64,000 nt of DNA from Pseudoalteromonas piscicida (GCF_002744175.1 NZ_NKHF01000041.1:1-64000); one strand, 5' to 3'; positions 15,301-24,992 are shown, counted from the first letter of the stretch. The notes: generated from the letters alone by a model not told the origin. Program-made: numbers and translations.

Positions 15301-17895
15301 AAACGCATGCTTGCCGACTTTTACGGTATTGCCACCGTCAGTGTAAATATCTTGCTTGTCTCGCAAAGAGCGGATCGCTTGATCTTTACAGGCTTTAAGT
15401 TTGGCCTGAATATCATCAGCTTTCACTTCATCGCTGAGGCTTTTCAGCTCTTGCGTTAAGTCTCGAAGCTTGCCAATCATAGGGTCAGAGGCAAAGTAGC
15501 TGTTGATGTCGTCTAAGGTTTTAAAGCTTTGTGTGCGCCGTGTTACCCCTTGCAAAATACGCTCGGCAGCGCCTGCAAGACTCAACGCACGACGCTGTCT
15601 CTCGTCAATGAGCTGCTGTTTGTGGGCTTCAAAGCTTTCATAAACGTCATCACGCTTGGCTAAGATCTCCGTTAAAAACTCATCGTACTGACTAAATTGA
15701 GACTCTAACTCTTCTAGCTGAATAAGTAAGCGAGATAGCTGATCGTCACACTGCTCAGGGGTTTTAGCAGCACTTAAGCCACTGGTAATACTTTGACTGA
15801 AGAGCTTAAAGCGCGCTGCAAATTCAGCCTTAGCCTCAACACTGCCGACGCTTTTTTTCTGAATTTCCAGGGCCGCTTTAGCGCGATTTACTTGACCATA
15901 AATAGCACTGACATCTTCCAATATTTTGGTCCGAACCCGGCTATCTTCAATGTCGAGATCCAGCATAGTATGGTTGAGTAAATCCAGCTCAGCGCTTAAG
16001 GTTTCCAAGGTCGCTAAAAAGCCGTTTAGTTCCGTCACGCTCTCGGTTTGTGCTCTGGCTTCTTCTAAGCTCTCAAGTTGTGCGTAATAGGGCCCTAATG
16101 CACTGTCTTGTTGTAAGAATTCGGCAGTCTTATGGCTTAAATTGACAGTTTGTTCATCAATTTGTTGCTGCATGGCTGATAGCGCTTCAAGATTGATGTA
16201 TTTCACCTCTTCAAGGCTTATTACTTTACCTTTTAAGCGTTTTAGCGCTTCTAAACTTTGCACAAACTGCTCAGCTTTTTTAAAGCTGTCTGGACGTACT
16301 TCTCGCAGTACATCTTGTAAAGACTTTTCTATGTCGGCTTCTGCACGTCTGGCATCGGCCTCAATTTGGCTTACCTTTTCAAATTCATCTAAAACCTGCT
16401 CAGAGGTTTCAAAAATCTCGTGCAGTTTTGCTGTTACGTCGGCGAAATCTGATTCGGCAAGCCAGTGGTAACGGTCTAAAATACTGCGAGTGAGGGCTAT
16501 TAAATCTTCATAATGAAAGACAGTTGGGCTTTGCTCATTGATAGCTTTGAAGACACTGTATAAGTCGGAGATTGCACGTACTAAATCTGGGTTGCCGATA
16601 CGCCCAAATAACCCTGTGGCTCGAGGGGCCTGTGCAGCAAATTCGCTGCCACAAAATGGGCTTTGCCAGATCTGAATAGGGTGCACGCGTTCAGGTTCAG
16701 GCTCCGCTTTAAAGGTCAGCGCTAAACCGTCGTCATAAATACCATAGCCATGACAATAAATAGGGTTTTGCAGGTTTTTCTCGATAATATTGTAAGAGAA
16801 GAGTGCATAACGACCATCATTTGGCTCATAGAAGATATACAGCACGTCTTCACCATTGGGCGATTTGATCTGACGATGAAAAATCAAATCATCCAGTTGG
16901 TCGTCAAAGTAGCGAGTTTGCCCGGATTGTAAATAATAGCCGCCAGGAAAAATAATCCCCTGGTTCTCAGGTAATTGCACACATGCGCCGCCCAGTGCAT
17001 CTTGGCGTAATACCTGCTGGGTGCGGCAATTATAAATAAAATAACGCCACTGTTTTTCACGGTAAGGTAGTAGTTTCAGAAGCACCATTTCGCCCACTTC
17101 GGCAAAACGTAAGTCGCAGTCTGCGAGCGATTGGCTAGCATCATCGACCTCTTCTTGGTAAATCCCTTCACCGCTTTGGGTATTGTTTTCAACTTTAACG
17201 GTGAGTTTACCGCGAGAGACCTCAATAAAAACCTTATCATTTACATTAATATGCGGGTGGCGACCCTCAACATGATCAGCACGGTCGGTTTTTTGCCACT
17301 CAAAGTCGAAGTTTTCCACTTCGCCCAAGTCACGCTCCCCGCGGTTGTCGATATAATCTAAGGTTTCGTCTTTGGCGATTTGCCAACGAAATACACGAAC
17401 ATCAGAGAGCTTCTCACCAATTTGGAATAGCGCAAAAAGTTTGTTCGATTTGACAAACAGGTGCTGTAGCCGAGTCTCTTTGTAGTAAGTGTAAAGCTCA
17501 TCAAAGTCCCGTAAGAAACGTTGGTCGGTAAGGAATTTAGTTTCCTGTGGGTAAGGCTCTATTTCGTAATGGTCGTCTTGCAGATGTAACTTTTGTACCG
17601 TGAATACATCGCTAACTTGGGTGTTTTGCTTAAGCCCCATAAACACATTATAAGCAAAGATAAGCTTGTCGCCGATCAATACTATGTCTCGCGGTACGCA
17701 GTTATGCTCAGTGCGAACTCTGGCCCGACCTTTCACCTTGAGCTCAGTACTGCCAAAAGTATCAACACGTTGTTGGTTGAGTTGGTCTATTTGGCTTTTT
17801 AGCTCATTACCAAAGTTGCTAAGTCGGCGTTTAATGAGTTGATAAGAGTCTTGTTCGAGCGTTCGCTCTGGCGCTTGTTGCGTTGCTTCCGTCAT
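12397..17895 (-). CDS. Giant DUF3686-type AAA ATPase (annotated elsewhere as DNA repair ATPase)
   Basis: An 1832-residue protein. The N-terminal 450 residues are beta-rich with repeated aromatic turns; about 480-860 is long, charged and coiled-coil-like. A single AAA core follows, with Walker A SPPGYGKT at residues 1294-1301 and Walker B LYLDD ending at Asp1362-Asp1363. A Gln-rich C-terminal tail starts near 1640. I recognise the DUF3686 family; the DNA-repair label seems to rest on coiled-coil resemblance to SMC proteins, and no DNA-binding motif is visible. It is the last of three minus-strand genes, 66 bases after the flotillin gene. A membrane-linked remodelling role is inferred from that partnership. 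Confidence 0.8.
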   Translation of the reverse strand: MTEATQQAPERTLEQDSYQLIKRRLSNFGNELKSQIDQLNQQRVDTFGSTELKVKGRARVRTEHNCVPRDIVLIGDKLIFAYNVFMGLKQNTQVSDVFTVQKLHLQDDHYEIEPYPQETKFLTDQRFLRDFDELYTYYKETRLQHLFVKSNKLFALFQIGEKLSDVRVFRWQIAKDETLDYIDNRGERDLGEVENFDFEWQKTDRADHVEGRHPHINVNDKVFIEVSRGKLTVKVENNTQSGEGIYQEEVDDASQSLADCDLRFAEVGEMVLLKLLPYREKQWRYFIYNCRTQQVLRQDALGGACVQLPENQGIIFPGGYYLQSGQTRYFDDQLDDLIFHRQIKSPNGEDVLYIFYEPNDGRYALFSYNIIEKNLQNPIYCHGYGIYDDGLALTFKAEPEPERVHPIQIWQSPFCGSEFAAQAPRATGLFGRIGNPDLVRAISDLYSVFKAINEQSPTVFHYEDLIALTRSILDRYHWLAESDFADVTAKLHEIFETSEQVLDEFEKVSQIEADARRAEADIEKSLQDVLREVRPDSFKKAEQFVQSLEALKRLKGKVISLEEVKYINLEALSAMQQQIDEQTVNLSHKTAEFLQQDSALGPYYAQLESLEEARAQTESVTELNGFLATLETLSAELDLLNHTMLDLDIEDSRVRTKILEDVSAIYGQVNRAKAALEIQKKSVGSVEAKAEFAARFKLFSQSITSGLSAAKTPEQCDDQLSRLLIQLEELESQFSQYDEFLTEILAKRDDVYESFEAHKQQLIDERQRRALSLAGAAERILQGVTRRTQSFKTLDDINSYFASDPMIGKLRDLTQELKSLSDEVKADDIQAKLKACKDQAIRSLRDKQDIYTDGGNTVKVGKHAFSVNKQILDLTLLPRDEQLMLHLTGTEYFDTIADPKTNQLLNDASAYWQQNLISENRHFYRGEYLAAQVLAAAEQDGNDFTHSDLELAVNDGSLLAIVQKFAEPRYQEGYEKGIHDQDASLILANLLGQKQQLGLLIYPASCRIAAQLFYSQQSQAQLSELTFQATQAELMATKLDDHSFSQQLSKELSERISTFCQQNLSSYMDELSRFSGELSATYLIKALAQQAKPRQFDLAATAQNASEQFISMAKTKGVWQQLEDSLTHLTKLADKCRLLSSWLRAYGSRQNESTETLLEAANSILAATHLDIVYQVKEVDITTEISGLMGQHPRIDNQVLRLDYADFFARSNEYLTVHVPAYKQYQQLKAQVLETQKQRLQLDEFKPRPLSSFVRNQLIDKVYFPIIGDNLAKQIGAAGNNKRTDLMGMLLLISPPGYGKTTLIEYVANRLGLTFVKVNCPSIGHDQVSLDPAQAINATAAKEIEKINQSFEMGNNVMLYLDDIQHTHPEFLQKFISLCDGSRRIDGVWNGRSKTYDLRGKKFAVVMAGNPYTESGESFKIPDMLANRADIYNLGDTLSGCEQEFAMSFIENTLTSNAVLAPLANRSMEDLYKLVRIAQGEDISINELEFNYSQAQVNEIVSVLKKLLTIRDTILKVNAQYIASAAQDDNYRTEPPFKLQGSYRNMNKMAEKVVAAMNANELENLIQDHYRGEAQTLSKGSEENLLKLAELRGTLTDEEAARWCEIKAEYARLHRNSDEGSPAQLAVEQLSFVNKYLSQIASKLDKEQLSFDYSQLLQQLAQVLDEQGLAPELTALRETLSQQRYAAPLKQLIASQQQVAQGVTELQQAIKQTSSHEQLLTNLTKLNDLLSTQAQIQQALGQQGQQQNTLFANLTERLEAVAQPSVQVDNHVDDSSAKALEAITTLLANTLANSSAEQAQQQQLKDILQKLEDIQSRPIVSNGSPAKNPYML

Positions 17896-17961
17896 GTTTT
17901 GCTTTCCTATGTGCGCTGTCGCAAATGGGGAAAGGAGCCATTGTTGGCTCCTGTTATTTGA

Positions 17962-20139
17962 TTACTCTAGTGGTTCGCTTTGTTTACTGCCGTTCAAAGA
18001 ACCACCCAGTAACTTGAGTAATTGCTGTTTATCCGCATCTGAGCTATTGCTTAACTGTTGGAAAAACTTACTCATATTGATGTTTTTTAGTGTTTCAGAG
18101 GACGCATTGGCACCAGCAAGCACCCCTTTTAGGTCGTCCATTAAGTTTCGCTCACCATTCAAATGATCTTTGAATACCGTTTGCACTGTTTTGCTTTCAC
18201 CAACTAAGCCATCGATTGACTTACCTACCGTAATGGCATTCATGAACTGGTTAAAGAACTGACCGTCGCCACCCATAAAGTTGATATCAGCACCACTTAG
18301 CGCTTTACCTAATACTTCCGCTTGGCTTGCAGAAACGTGCTTGTTCGCTTCGATATTCGCAAGCGTTAGCTCTTTTTGCTGATTTAGCTGTAGTGTAAAG
18401 GCTTCGTATTCACGGGCCTCTTTGTCCATCTTATTAAGTGCTTCAAGTTTTTCTGTAAGTCCCTTGGCTTCTGCGGACATCTTACGCTCAAGATTGATGG
18501 CTTCTGCTTCACCTTGTTTTTCAATTGCTTCGGCCATAGCGGATTGTATCTCAGCTTCAGCCATGCCAATTTCACGTTTACCTTGTGCTTCGGCTTCGCT
18601 TTGTTTCTTCGTCGCTTCTGCCATTGCCGCTTGTACTTCGGCTTCTGCACGGCCAATATCACGTTTACCTTGTGCTTCGGCTTCAAGTTTTTGCTGCAGC
18701 ACTTTCGCGTCAGTCTCACCTTGTAGTGCGCTTGCTGTCGCTTTCGCTTTGATGATATCCGCTTCTGCTAGTCCAGGGGCTGCGGCTTCAACTTGTGCAG
18801 CTTCTGCAAGAATTTTCTTAGATTCTGCTGTTTGATTAGCAATGCGCAGTTCGGCCGCTGCCATTTTTTCCATTTCGCGTGCTTTGAATTCGGCTGCCTG
18901 CTCTTTGGCTTTAGCCGCTTCAATATCTTTAACCAGTGCTTCTTCGGCTTCTGCTTGCGCAAGGATAATTTTTGCTTGCTTCTCACGCTCGGCTTCGGCG
19001 ATACATTGCACGTCCTTGATGCGCTCTTGCTCTTCGGCAACGGTTTTTTCAACCGCAACGCGTTCGCGCTGTACATCTGCAATTTCTTTTTGCTCGACTT
19101 CTAGCGCTTTGGCTTTTTGAATACGTAAAATCTCTGTTTCACGCTCGCGTTCGATGATTTCAATTTCACGAGAGCGTGCCACTTTTTCTTCTTCAATAGC
19201 TAGCAGGCGAAGGCGGTTTTGCTCTGCAACGTCGATTTCCCGCTGTTTATTATGCTCGGCAATCGCGATGGCTTCGTCTGCTTTGAGACGAGCTTCTTCG
19301 GCCTTTAAACGCTCTTCGTGTTTAACGCGCTCTGCTTCTGCTGCCTCTCGAGCACGCACTGATTCGATTTCTCTGCGTTGTCTTGCGCTGGCATCTTCTC
19401 GTTGACGCTCTACTTCCGCTGCCTTTTCAAACGCCGCTTGATTTTGGTTATCAATTTGCGCTTTCTCATCGCACTTAAGTTGGTTAGTTTCAACGTTTTG
19501 ACGTGCAGTTTTTTCGGTAATACGTCGAATACCTTCAGCATCAAGGATATTATTTGGATCTAGTTTATCGATGGAAGTCTGCTCAAGATAATCAATCGCC
19601 ACATCTTCCAATGTGTAGCCAGATAAATCCTGACCAATCACTTCTTTAATCGAATCGCGGAACTCATTACGGTGGGTAAATAGTTCCTCAAAATTCATCC
19701 GTTTACCAACGGTTTTAAGGGCCTCAGAAAACTTAGCCTCAAATAATGCTTGTAACGTTTCTGGTGCAGACGCGCGAGCACAGCCAACCTGTTTTGCAAC
19801 ACGGAGGATGTCTTCTTTGTTTTCATTTACGCGGATATAAAAAGTAATGGCAATATCAGCACGGATATTATCTTTACAGATAAGACCGCTGTTTTCGCGG
19901 CGCTCTAGTACCATGCGGTTAGTGGAAATGTCCATGACTTCCATTTTATGGATCACGGGTAATACAACACCACCTGTAGTTGTGACATCTGGCTCGTTTT
20001 TCATCTTGTTGATGATCAACGCCTGACCTTGTTCGACCTTACGGTAGAACTTTCCAATCAAAAGTAGAATGGCGAATATAATTACAATGGCTATCCCCGC
20101 GATTGCGAGTACCGGTCCGAGGTTGTTTAGAAATTCCAT
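17962..20139 (-). CDS. yqiK: Flotillin-like SPFH-domain protein (YqiK type)
   Basis: A 725-residue flotillin. One membrane segment lies at about residues 8-30, an SPFH/band-7 domain at 30-200 (VVLPVIHKMEVMDISTNRM), then about 350 residues of Ala/Glu/Arg/Lys-rich coiled coil. A unit of about 28 residues with the core EAEAQGKR(D/E)IG(R/M)AEAE is tandemly repeated near residues 490-545. The C-terminal tail is Ser/Asn-rich. Bacterial flotillins scaffold ordered membrane domains and are typically paired with an NfeD/YqiJ-type partner, which is the gene upstream here. Start codon usage is clear: MEFLNNLGP, 150 bases from that partner. Confidence 0.88.
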   Translation of the reverse strand: MEFLNNLGPVLAIAGIAIVIIFAILLLIGKFYRKVEQGQALIINKMKNEPDVTTTGGVVLPVIHKMEVMDISTNRMVLERRENSGLICKDNIRADIAITFYIRVNENKEDILRVAKQVGCARASAPETLQALFEAKFSEALKTVGKRMNFEELFTHRNEFRDSIKEVIGQDLSGYTLEDVAIDYLEQTSIDKLDPNNILDAEGIRRITEKTARQNVETNQLKCDEKAQIDNQNQAAFEKAAEVERQREDASARQRREIESVRAREAAEAERVKHEERLKAEEARLKADEAIAIAEHNKQREIDVAEQNRLRLLAIEEEKVARSREIEIIERERETEILRIQKAKALEVEQKEIADVQRERVAVEKTVAEEQERIKDVQCIAEAEREKQAKIILAQAEAEEALVKDIEAAKAKEQAAEFKAREMEKMAAAELRIANQTAESKKILAEAAQVEAAAPGLAEADIIKAKATASALQGETDAKVLQQKLEAEAQGKRDIGRAEAEVQAAMAEATKKQSEAEAQGKREIGMAEAEIQSAMAEAIEKQGEAEAINLERKMSAEAKGLTEKLEALNKMDKEAREYEAFTLQLNQQKELTLANIEANKHVSASQAEVLGKALSGADINFMGGDGQFFNQFMNAITVGKSIDGLVGESKTVQTVFKDHLNGERNLMDDLKGVLAGANASSETLKNINMSKFFQQLSNSSDADKQQLLKLLGGSLNGSKQSEPLE

Positions 20140-20288
20140 GCTTGTTCCTGCTTTTCGCTATATTATTTTGAGTCAGAGTTGCGTTGTACAACACTCACTC
20201 TTGCCTAAATTCAGTTATTTTTTGTGTTAAACCAATCACATTTAGTCAATCAGCGTATTCATCCAGCCAATCGAATAAATAAATAGGG

Positions 20289-20900
20289 CTACCAAGGTTT
20301 TGCGACGATGGTGTAGCTATGAGTTGACTCATCATGTTCGATGAGTAGCGCACTGTCTCCTAGGGTAAAGGTGTTGTCTTCATCTGAGCGCACTTCAATT
20401 AGTTGCTCAGTTCCTTGAATATAGACTCTGGCTTGGCCAAAGCTGTGACTAACTCTAGAGGTGGCGATGGTGCACTCGAGCCCGATAAGTGCATGTTTGG
20501 ATGTCGTCTCTTGGCTTTCAAAAAAGCGTCGTAATGGTCTAACCAAGAGGGCTGTGAGTGGCAAGGCAGCAATAAGGCTTGCAATCATAAATGCAGTGCC
20601 CGTTAAATAATAAAAAAAGCCATCACCGAGTAAGTAGGCAAAAAACTGCTGGACATAGAGGCTGATAATCCAGCCTAATGAAATGATAATACTCAATGAG
20701 ATGCTCAAAGGAACGCCACCAAATGCTAGTTCCCAATATGAGCTACTTGAAGCACTCTCGGCTTCAATATCGACGTCACCTTCTAACATATCGAGATCTG
20801 CTAATCCAAGTAGTGCGATTAACCAAAACAACAGCACAATGATTAGTAAGGTCGAAAAAATGACCGTAGGAAAGGTAAATGCGGTATTCAAAAACTCCAT
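20289..20900 (-). CDS. yqiJ: YqiJ-like membrane protein with OB-fold domain (flotillin partner)
   Basis: A 203-residue protein with three hydrophobic segments (about residues 10-35, 62-88 and 95-120) and a C-terminal soluble domain of about 70 residues (HALIGLECTIATSRVSHSFGQARVYIQG) of OB-fold, NfeD-like character. That is the architecture of E. coli YqiJ, encoded next to the flotillin YqiK. It is first of the three-gene cluster and probably carries the promoter. Both it and the flotillin begin with MEFLN. Function beyond supporting flotillin membrane domains is unknown. Confidence 0.82.
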   Translation of the reverse strand: MEFLNTAFTFPTVIFSTLLIIVLLFWLIALLGLADLDMLEGDVDIEAESASSSSYWELAFGGVPLSISLSIIISLGWIISLYVQQFFAYLLGDGFFYYLTGTAFMIASLIAALPLTALLVRPLRRFFESQETTSKHALIGLECTIATSRVSHSFGQARVYIQGTEQLIEVRSDEDNTFTLGDSALLIEHDESTHSYTIVAKPW

Positions 20901-21288
20901 TTGCGCTCCTTAATTCCTTGAGTTTGCAGTTTGATCTGCGAGTGTTTAGCTTGGCTCAGCGTGATCAAGTGCAGGTTAGTTTCTCAACGTGGTTGAGCTT
21001 AGCATCATATTGATAATGGGATGATCTGGTAACGTGAGTAGCGAGTGCGCCGGTAAGAATTGTGACGCTGTAGGAACGAGTCCGAGAGGCTAATCATTCA
21101 GCTTAACAATCATCCATGCATAGGGGAAAAATTCACCTTGCGTATCTAAATTTGCCACAGGTAGACATATTATGTCAAACAGTTTTTGCTGTTGTAATAG
21201 CCAGTTTATTCAAGTCAGTGCAACAGTTGGTTTTGTTTGTAGTAAGCGCTAACAGGTGTCATTAGCGCTAAAAACATGGCAGCTATAT
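20901..21288. other. 388-bp intergenic region upstream of yqiJ and downstream of argR
   Basis: No credible coding frame. It should hold the promoter of the flotillin cluster, but I cannot point to a convincing one. A hairpin with perfect arms AGCGCTAA (21245-21252) and TTAGCGCT (21262-21269) lies just beyond the argR stop and may end argR transcription, though no T-tract follows. Confidence 0.5.
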
Positions 21289-21756
21289 TTATACGTTATC
21301 GAACAGGGTTTTCACTTTATCTAATGTAATATCAATTTCAGAAACTTTTGCTGGTGCGATAAAGATAGTGTCATCCCCTGCAATGGTGCCAAGCACGCCA
21401 TCAGCAGTTCCAAGAGAGTCCAACAGCCTAGCAATAAGTTGTGCAGCGCCTGGACTGGTACGGATGATGATCATCATTTCATTATGCATGATATCAACAA
21501 CTAACTGACGCAATGGGCTTTTCGCAGTAGGAACACTCATTTCAGCGGGCAAGCAGTAAACCATTTCTTGTTTGGCATTGCGTGTACGCACGGCGCCAAA
21601 TTTACTCAGCATGCGCGACACTTTACTCTGACTGACATTGTCAAACCCTTGTTGTTTTAGAGCATCAACAATTTCACCTTGAGAACCAAAGTTTTCTTCT
21701 TTTAAAATCGCTTTAAATGCTTTGATCAGTGCTTCTTGTTTTTCTTGCGGCTGCAT
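21289..21756 (-). CDS. argR: Arginine repressor ArgR
   Basis: A 155-residue regulator, the normal length for ArgR. The N-terminal winged helix (residues 1-75, with [27 protein letters not shown]) binds ARG boxes; the C-terminal domain has the arginine-binding and hexamerisation motif [11 protein letters not shown] near residue 125. It represses arginine biosynthesis when arginine is abundant. It is divergent from mdh, an arrangement I know from Vibrio and Shewanella. I see no clear ARG box pair in the 241-base divergent region. Confidence 0.95.
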   Translation of the reverse strand: MQPQEKQEALIKAFKAILKEENFGSQGEIVDALKQQGFDNVSQSKVSRMLSKFGAVRTRNAKQEMVYCLPAEMSVPTAKSPLRQLVVDIMHNEMMIIIRTSPGAAQLIARLLDSLGTADGVLGTIAGDDTIFIAPAKVSEIDITLDKVKTLFDNV

Positions 21757-21997
21757 AGTCTGTCTTCTTTTACGGCTAATCTTTAAATTCTACACAAAAC
21801 TACTGGGATTCCCAAATTTGCGCGACCAAAATGGCTGTCGTAAAGCGTAAGTGTACAAAGTGTCGCGATCTTTACACTTTTATTTAAGACATTAGTCAAA
21901 AAATCTCGAAAATAACCGTGATTAATTTGTGTTTAACAGCGCTTTTCATTATCTTTACTGCACACTCAATTCCACCTTCAAATTATGGAGAATTCAA

Positions 21998-22930
21998 ATG
22001 AAAGTTGCTGTATTAGGTGCCGCTGGCGGTATCGGTCAAGCTCTATCTTTATTGCTTAAAAATGGTCTTCCAGCTGGCTCTGAGTTAGCGCTTTACGACG
22101 TTGCACCTGTTGTACCTGGTGTTGCAGTTGACTTATCTCACATCCCAACTGCGGTAAAAGTAGCGGGTTACGGTAAAGATGACCTAGACCCAGCTCTTGC
22201 TGGTGCTGACGTAGTGCTTATCCCTGCGGGTATGCCTCGTAAGCCTGGTATGGACCGTGCTGACCTTTTCAATGTTAACGCTGGTATCATCAAAACACTT
22301 GCTGAAGGAATTGTTAGAAACTGTCCTAAAGCTCTAGTTGGTGTCATCACAAACCCAGTAAACGGCACTGTGCCAATCGTTGCTGAAGTTTTCAAAAAAG
22401 CAGGCACTTACGACCCAGCTCGTGTATTCGGTGTTACTACACTTGACGTTATCCGCGCTGAAACCTTCATTGCAGAACTAAAAGGTCTAGATGTTTCTGA
22501 AGTTAAGATCCCAGTAATTGGTGGTCACTCAGGTACTACTATTCTGCCGCTTCTTTCTCAAGTTGAAGGCGTTGAGTTCACTGATGAAGAAGTAGCAGCA
22601 CTAACAACTCGTATCCAAAACGCGGGTACTGAAGTTGTTGAAGCTAAAGCGGGTGGCGGCTCAGCGACACTTTCAATGGGTGCAGCAGCAGCACGTTTCT
22701 GCTTCTCACTCGTCAAAGGCCTACAAGGTGAAGAAGTACTTGAGTATGCATACGTTGAAGGTAACACAGGCGATGCAACATTCTTCGCTCAGCCAGTTGT
22801 TCTTGGCAAAAATGGTGTAGAGAAGCTACTACCTTACGGTGAGCTAAGCGCGTTTGAGCAAAAAGCAAAAGACGACATGCTAGCGACACTAGAAAAAGAC
22901 ATCAAAGAAGGTGTTGATTTCATGGCGTAA
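21998..22930 (+). CDS. mdh: Malate dehydrogenase
   Basis: A 310-residue NAD-dependent malate dehydrogenase of the citric acid cycle, cytoplasmic. It has the Rossmann motif GAAGGIGQ at residues 7-14, the substrate arginines in [17 protein letters not shown], and the catalytic His region [12 protein letters not shown]. The ATG at 21998 has TGGAG seven bases before it and gives the standard [11 protein letters not shown] start; the 23-codon upstream extension is not conserved-looking. Codon use is strongly biased, as for a highly expressed gene. It ends in a strong bidirectional terminator. Confidence 0.97.
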   Translation: MKVAVLGAAGGIGQALSLLLKNGLPAGSELALYDVAPVVPGVAVDLSHIPTAVKVAGYGKDDLDPALAGADVVLIPAGMPRKPGMDRADLFNVNAGIIKTLAEGIVRNCPKALVGVITNPVNGTVPIVAEVFKKAGTYDPARVFGVTTLDVIRAETFIAELKGLDVSEVKIPVIGGHSGTTILPLLSQVEGVEFTDEEVAALTTRIQNAGTEVVEAKAGGGSATLSMGAAAARFCFSLVKGLQGEEVLEYAYVEGNTGDATFFAQPVVLGKNGVEKLLPYGELSAFEQKAKDDMLATLEKDIKEGVDFMA

Positions 22931-22941
22931 AAGCCAGATTG

Positions 22942-22977
22942 AAAAAAACCAGTCACTTTCCAGTGACTGGTTTTTTT
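22942..22977. terminator. Bidirectional terminator between mdh and serA
   Basis: CCAGTCACT (22949-22957) and AGTGACTGG (22962-22970) form a perfect nine-pair stem with a TTCC loop, flanked by seven A on the left and seven T on the right, so it can serve both convergent genes. Confidence 0.95.
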
Positions 22978-22991
22978 ATGTGTGATGCTTT

Positions 22992-24221
22992 TTAGTGAAG
23001 TATGCGGGCTCTTAGTGTGCCTTCCACAGCGCTTAGTTCTTTCAATGCAACTTCAGAGTGGTCGCTGTCTACATCAATAACAACATAACCAATTGACTCA
23101 TCGGTTTGCAGGTATTGCGCTGCGATATTGATCCCGTGTTGAGCAAATGCTTGGTTAATCTGAGTGAGTACACCAGGGCGGTTAATGTGCACATGCAACA
23201 ACCGACTTCTGTTTGATAGTTCAGGTAGTGAAACCTCTGGGAAGTTCACTGCGGTGACGGTGGAACCATTATCAGAGTACTTCGTCAATTTACCCGCTAC
23301 TTCTACGCCAATGTTTTCTTGTGCTTCTTGTGTTGAGCCACCAACGTGTGGGGTGAGTAGTACGTTGTCAAACTCACGTAGCGGTGATACAAATTCCTCA
23401 TTGTTAGACTTAGGCTCAACTGGGAATACATCTATTGCTGCACCGGACAATTTCTTGGCCGCTAATGCTTCTGCTAAGGCATCAATATCAACCACAGTGC
23501 CGCGAGAGGCGTTGATTAGGATCGCGCCTTGTTTCATGACTTCGATTTCAGCCATTCCAATCAGGTTTTTTGTCTGCGGAGTTTCTGGCACATGTAAACT
23601 AACCACATCTGCACGTTGCAGCAGTTGGGTTAGCGTAGGAAGTTGAGTGGCATTTCCTAAGGTTAGCTTGTCTTCAATATCGTAGAACTCGACATTCATA
23701 CCGATATTTTCAGCCATAATACCAAGCTGAGTACCGATATGGCCATAACCAATAATACCAAGTGTTTTGCCGCGAGCTTCGTAAGAACCGTCGGCTGATT
23801 TATCCCACTCACCGCGGTGTGCCTTAGCATTGCGTTCAGGGATGCGACGAAGCAACAGTAAAATTTCGCCAAGTACTAGTTCTGCGACGGAACGGGTATT
23901 TGAAAATGGGGCGTTGAACACCGCGATGCCACGCTTTTTAGCCGCATCTAGGTCTACTTGGTTAGTACCAATACAGAAGCAGCCAACCGCAACTAGCTTT
24001 TCAGCTTGCGCTAATACTGCTTCCGTTAGATGAGTACGTGAACGGATCCCAACGAAGTGGGCGTCTTTGATCCGCTCGATAAGCTCAGGCTCCGGTAAGG
24101 ATGTTTTAACATAGTCTATGTTGCTATAACCGTTGCGTTTTAGTGTTTCTACGGCACTTTGATGCACGCCTTCTAACAACAAAATTCGAATTTTATCCTT
24201 TGATAACGAAACCTTGCTCAT
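22992..24221 (-). CDS. serA: D-3-phosphoglycerate dehydrogenase
   Basis: A 409-residue enzyme that oxidises 3-phosphoglycerate in the first step of serine synthesis. The ATG at 24221 gives MSKVSLSKDKIRILLLEGVHQ, matching E. coli SerA (410 residues); an ATG 12 bases upstream is less likely. The NAD motif is GYGHIGTQLG, the catalytic Arg is in INASRGTVVD, the His in LLTPHVGGST. A C-terminal ACT domain (about 335-409) suggests serine feedback inhibition. It follows rpiA by about 11 bases, so the two form an operon. Confidence 0.96.
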   Translation of the reverse strand: MSKVSLSKDKIRILLLEGVHQSAVETLKRNGYSNIDYVKTSLPEPELIERIKDAHFVGIRSRTHLTEAVLAQAEKLVAVGCFCIGTNQVDLDAAKKRGIAVFNAPFSNTRSVAELVLGEILLLLRRIPERNAKAHRGEWDKSADGSYEARGKTLGIIGYGHIGTQLGIMAENIGMNVEFYDIEDKLTLGNATQLPTLTQLLQRADVVSLHVPETPQTKNLIGMAEIEVMKQGAILINASRGTVVDIDALAEALAAKKLSGAAIDVFPVEPKSNNEEFVSPLREFDNVLLTPHVGGSTQEAQENIGVEVAGKLTKYSDNGSTVTAVNFPEVSLPELSNRSRLLHVHINRPGVLTQINQAFAQHGINIAAQYLQTDESIGYVVIDVDSDHSEVALKELSAVEGTLRARILH

Positions 24222-24232
24222 CTGTAATCTCA

Positions 24233-24886
24233 CTAGTTGATTTTAGGCCCTTCAGGAGTGCCTGTTATGACAATGTCGGCGCCGCGAGCGGCAAATAGGC
24301 CATTTGTTACAACGCCAACAATCTGGTTAATTTTTTCTTCAAGCGCTTTAGCCGCGCTAATTTCAAGGCCATGTACATCTAAAATAACATTGCCGTTATC
24401 GGTGATCACACCTTGGCGATAAACAGGATCACCACCGAGTTTTAGTAACTCTCTTGCCACGTAGCTACGCGCCATTGGGATCACCTCAACGGGTAATGGA
24501 AATGCGCCTAGTGTCTCGACGTGTTTGCTACTATCAACAATACATACAAATTTTTTCGCAACAGCAGCGACGATCTTTTCTCTTGTTAACGCTGCGCCAC
24601 CACCTTTAATCATTTCATTGTGGCCGTTAATTTCGTCTGCACCATCTACATAAACTGCCAGCTCTGATACATCATTTAATTCAAATACTTCAATACCAAG
24701 TGCTTTTAGCTTTTCGGTTGAAGCTTCTGAGCTCGAAACCGCGCCCTTTATTTTGTCTTTGATGCTACCAAGGGCATCGATAAAGTGGTTAACGGTAGAA
24801 CCTGTGCCAACCCCAACAATGGTATTTTCTTCTACGTAATTTAATGCTGCCCACGCCGCGGCTTTTTTCATTTCATCTTGAGTCAT
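24233..24886 (-). CDS. rpiA: Ribose-5-phosphate isomerase A
   Basis: A 217-residue enzyme interconverting ribose-5-phosphate and ribulose-5-phosphate in the pentose phosphate pathway. Family motifs [15 protein letters not shown] (residues 25-39), VDGADEI (about 80-86) and [14 protein letters not shown] (about 94-107, holding the catalytic Glu and Lys region) are all present. The length equals E. coli RpiA (219). It sits immediately upstream of serA on the same strand, as in E. coli. Confidence 0.97.
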   Translation of the reverse strand: MTQDEMKKAAAWAALNYVEENTIVGVGTGSTVNHFIDALGSIKDKIKGAVSSSEASTEKLKALGIEVFELNDVSELAVYVDGADEINGHNEMIKGGGAALTREKIVAAVAKKFVCIVDSSKHVETLGAFPLPVEVIPMARSYVARELLKLGGDPVYRQGVITDNGNVILDVHGLEISAAKALEEKINQIVGVVTNGLFAARGADIVITGTPEGPKIN

Positions 24887-24992
24887 AACGCTACACTTAG
24901 TTGTTATTGAAGTTGCACAGAGTATAACTCAATCAAAGTGCTAGCGTCATGGTCAAAAGCAGCTCAAAAGGTGCTTAGCTTGTTGCACTTAA

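Noticed and set aside
18384-19405. Several frames of 70-137 codons on both strands inside the flotillin gene
   Set aside because: They are other-frame readings of the repetitive Ala/Glu/Lys coiled-coil coding sequence, with Ser/Ala- or Lys/Gln-rich low complexity.
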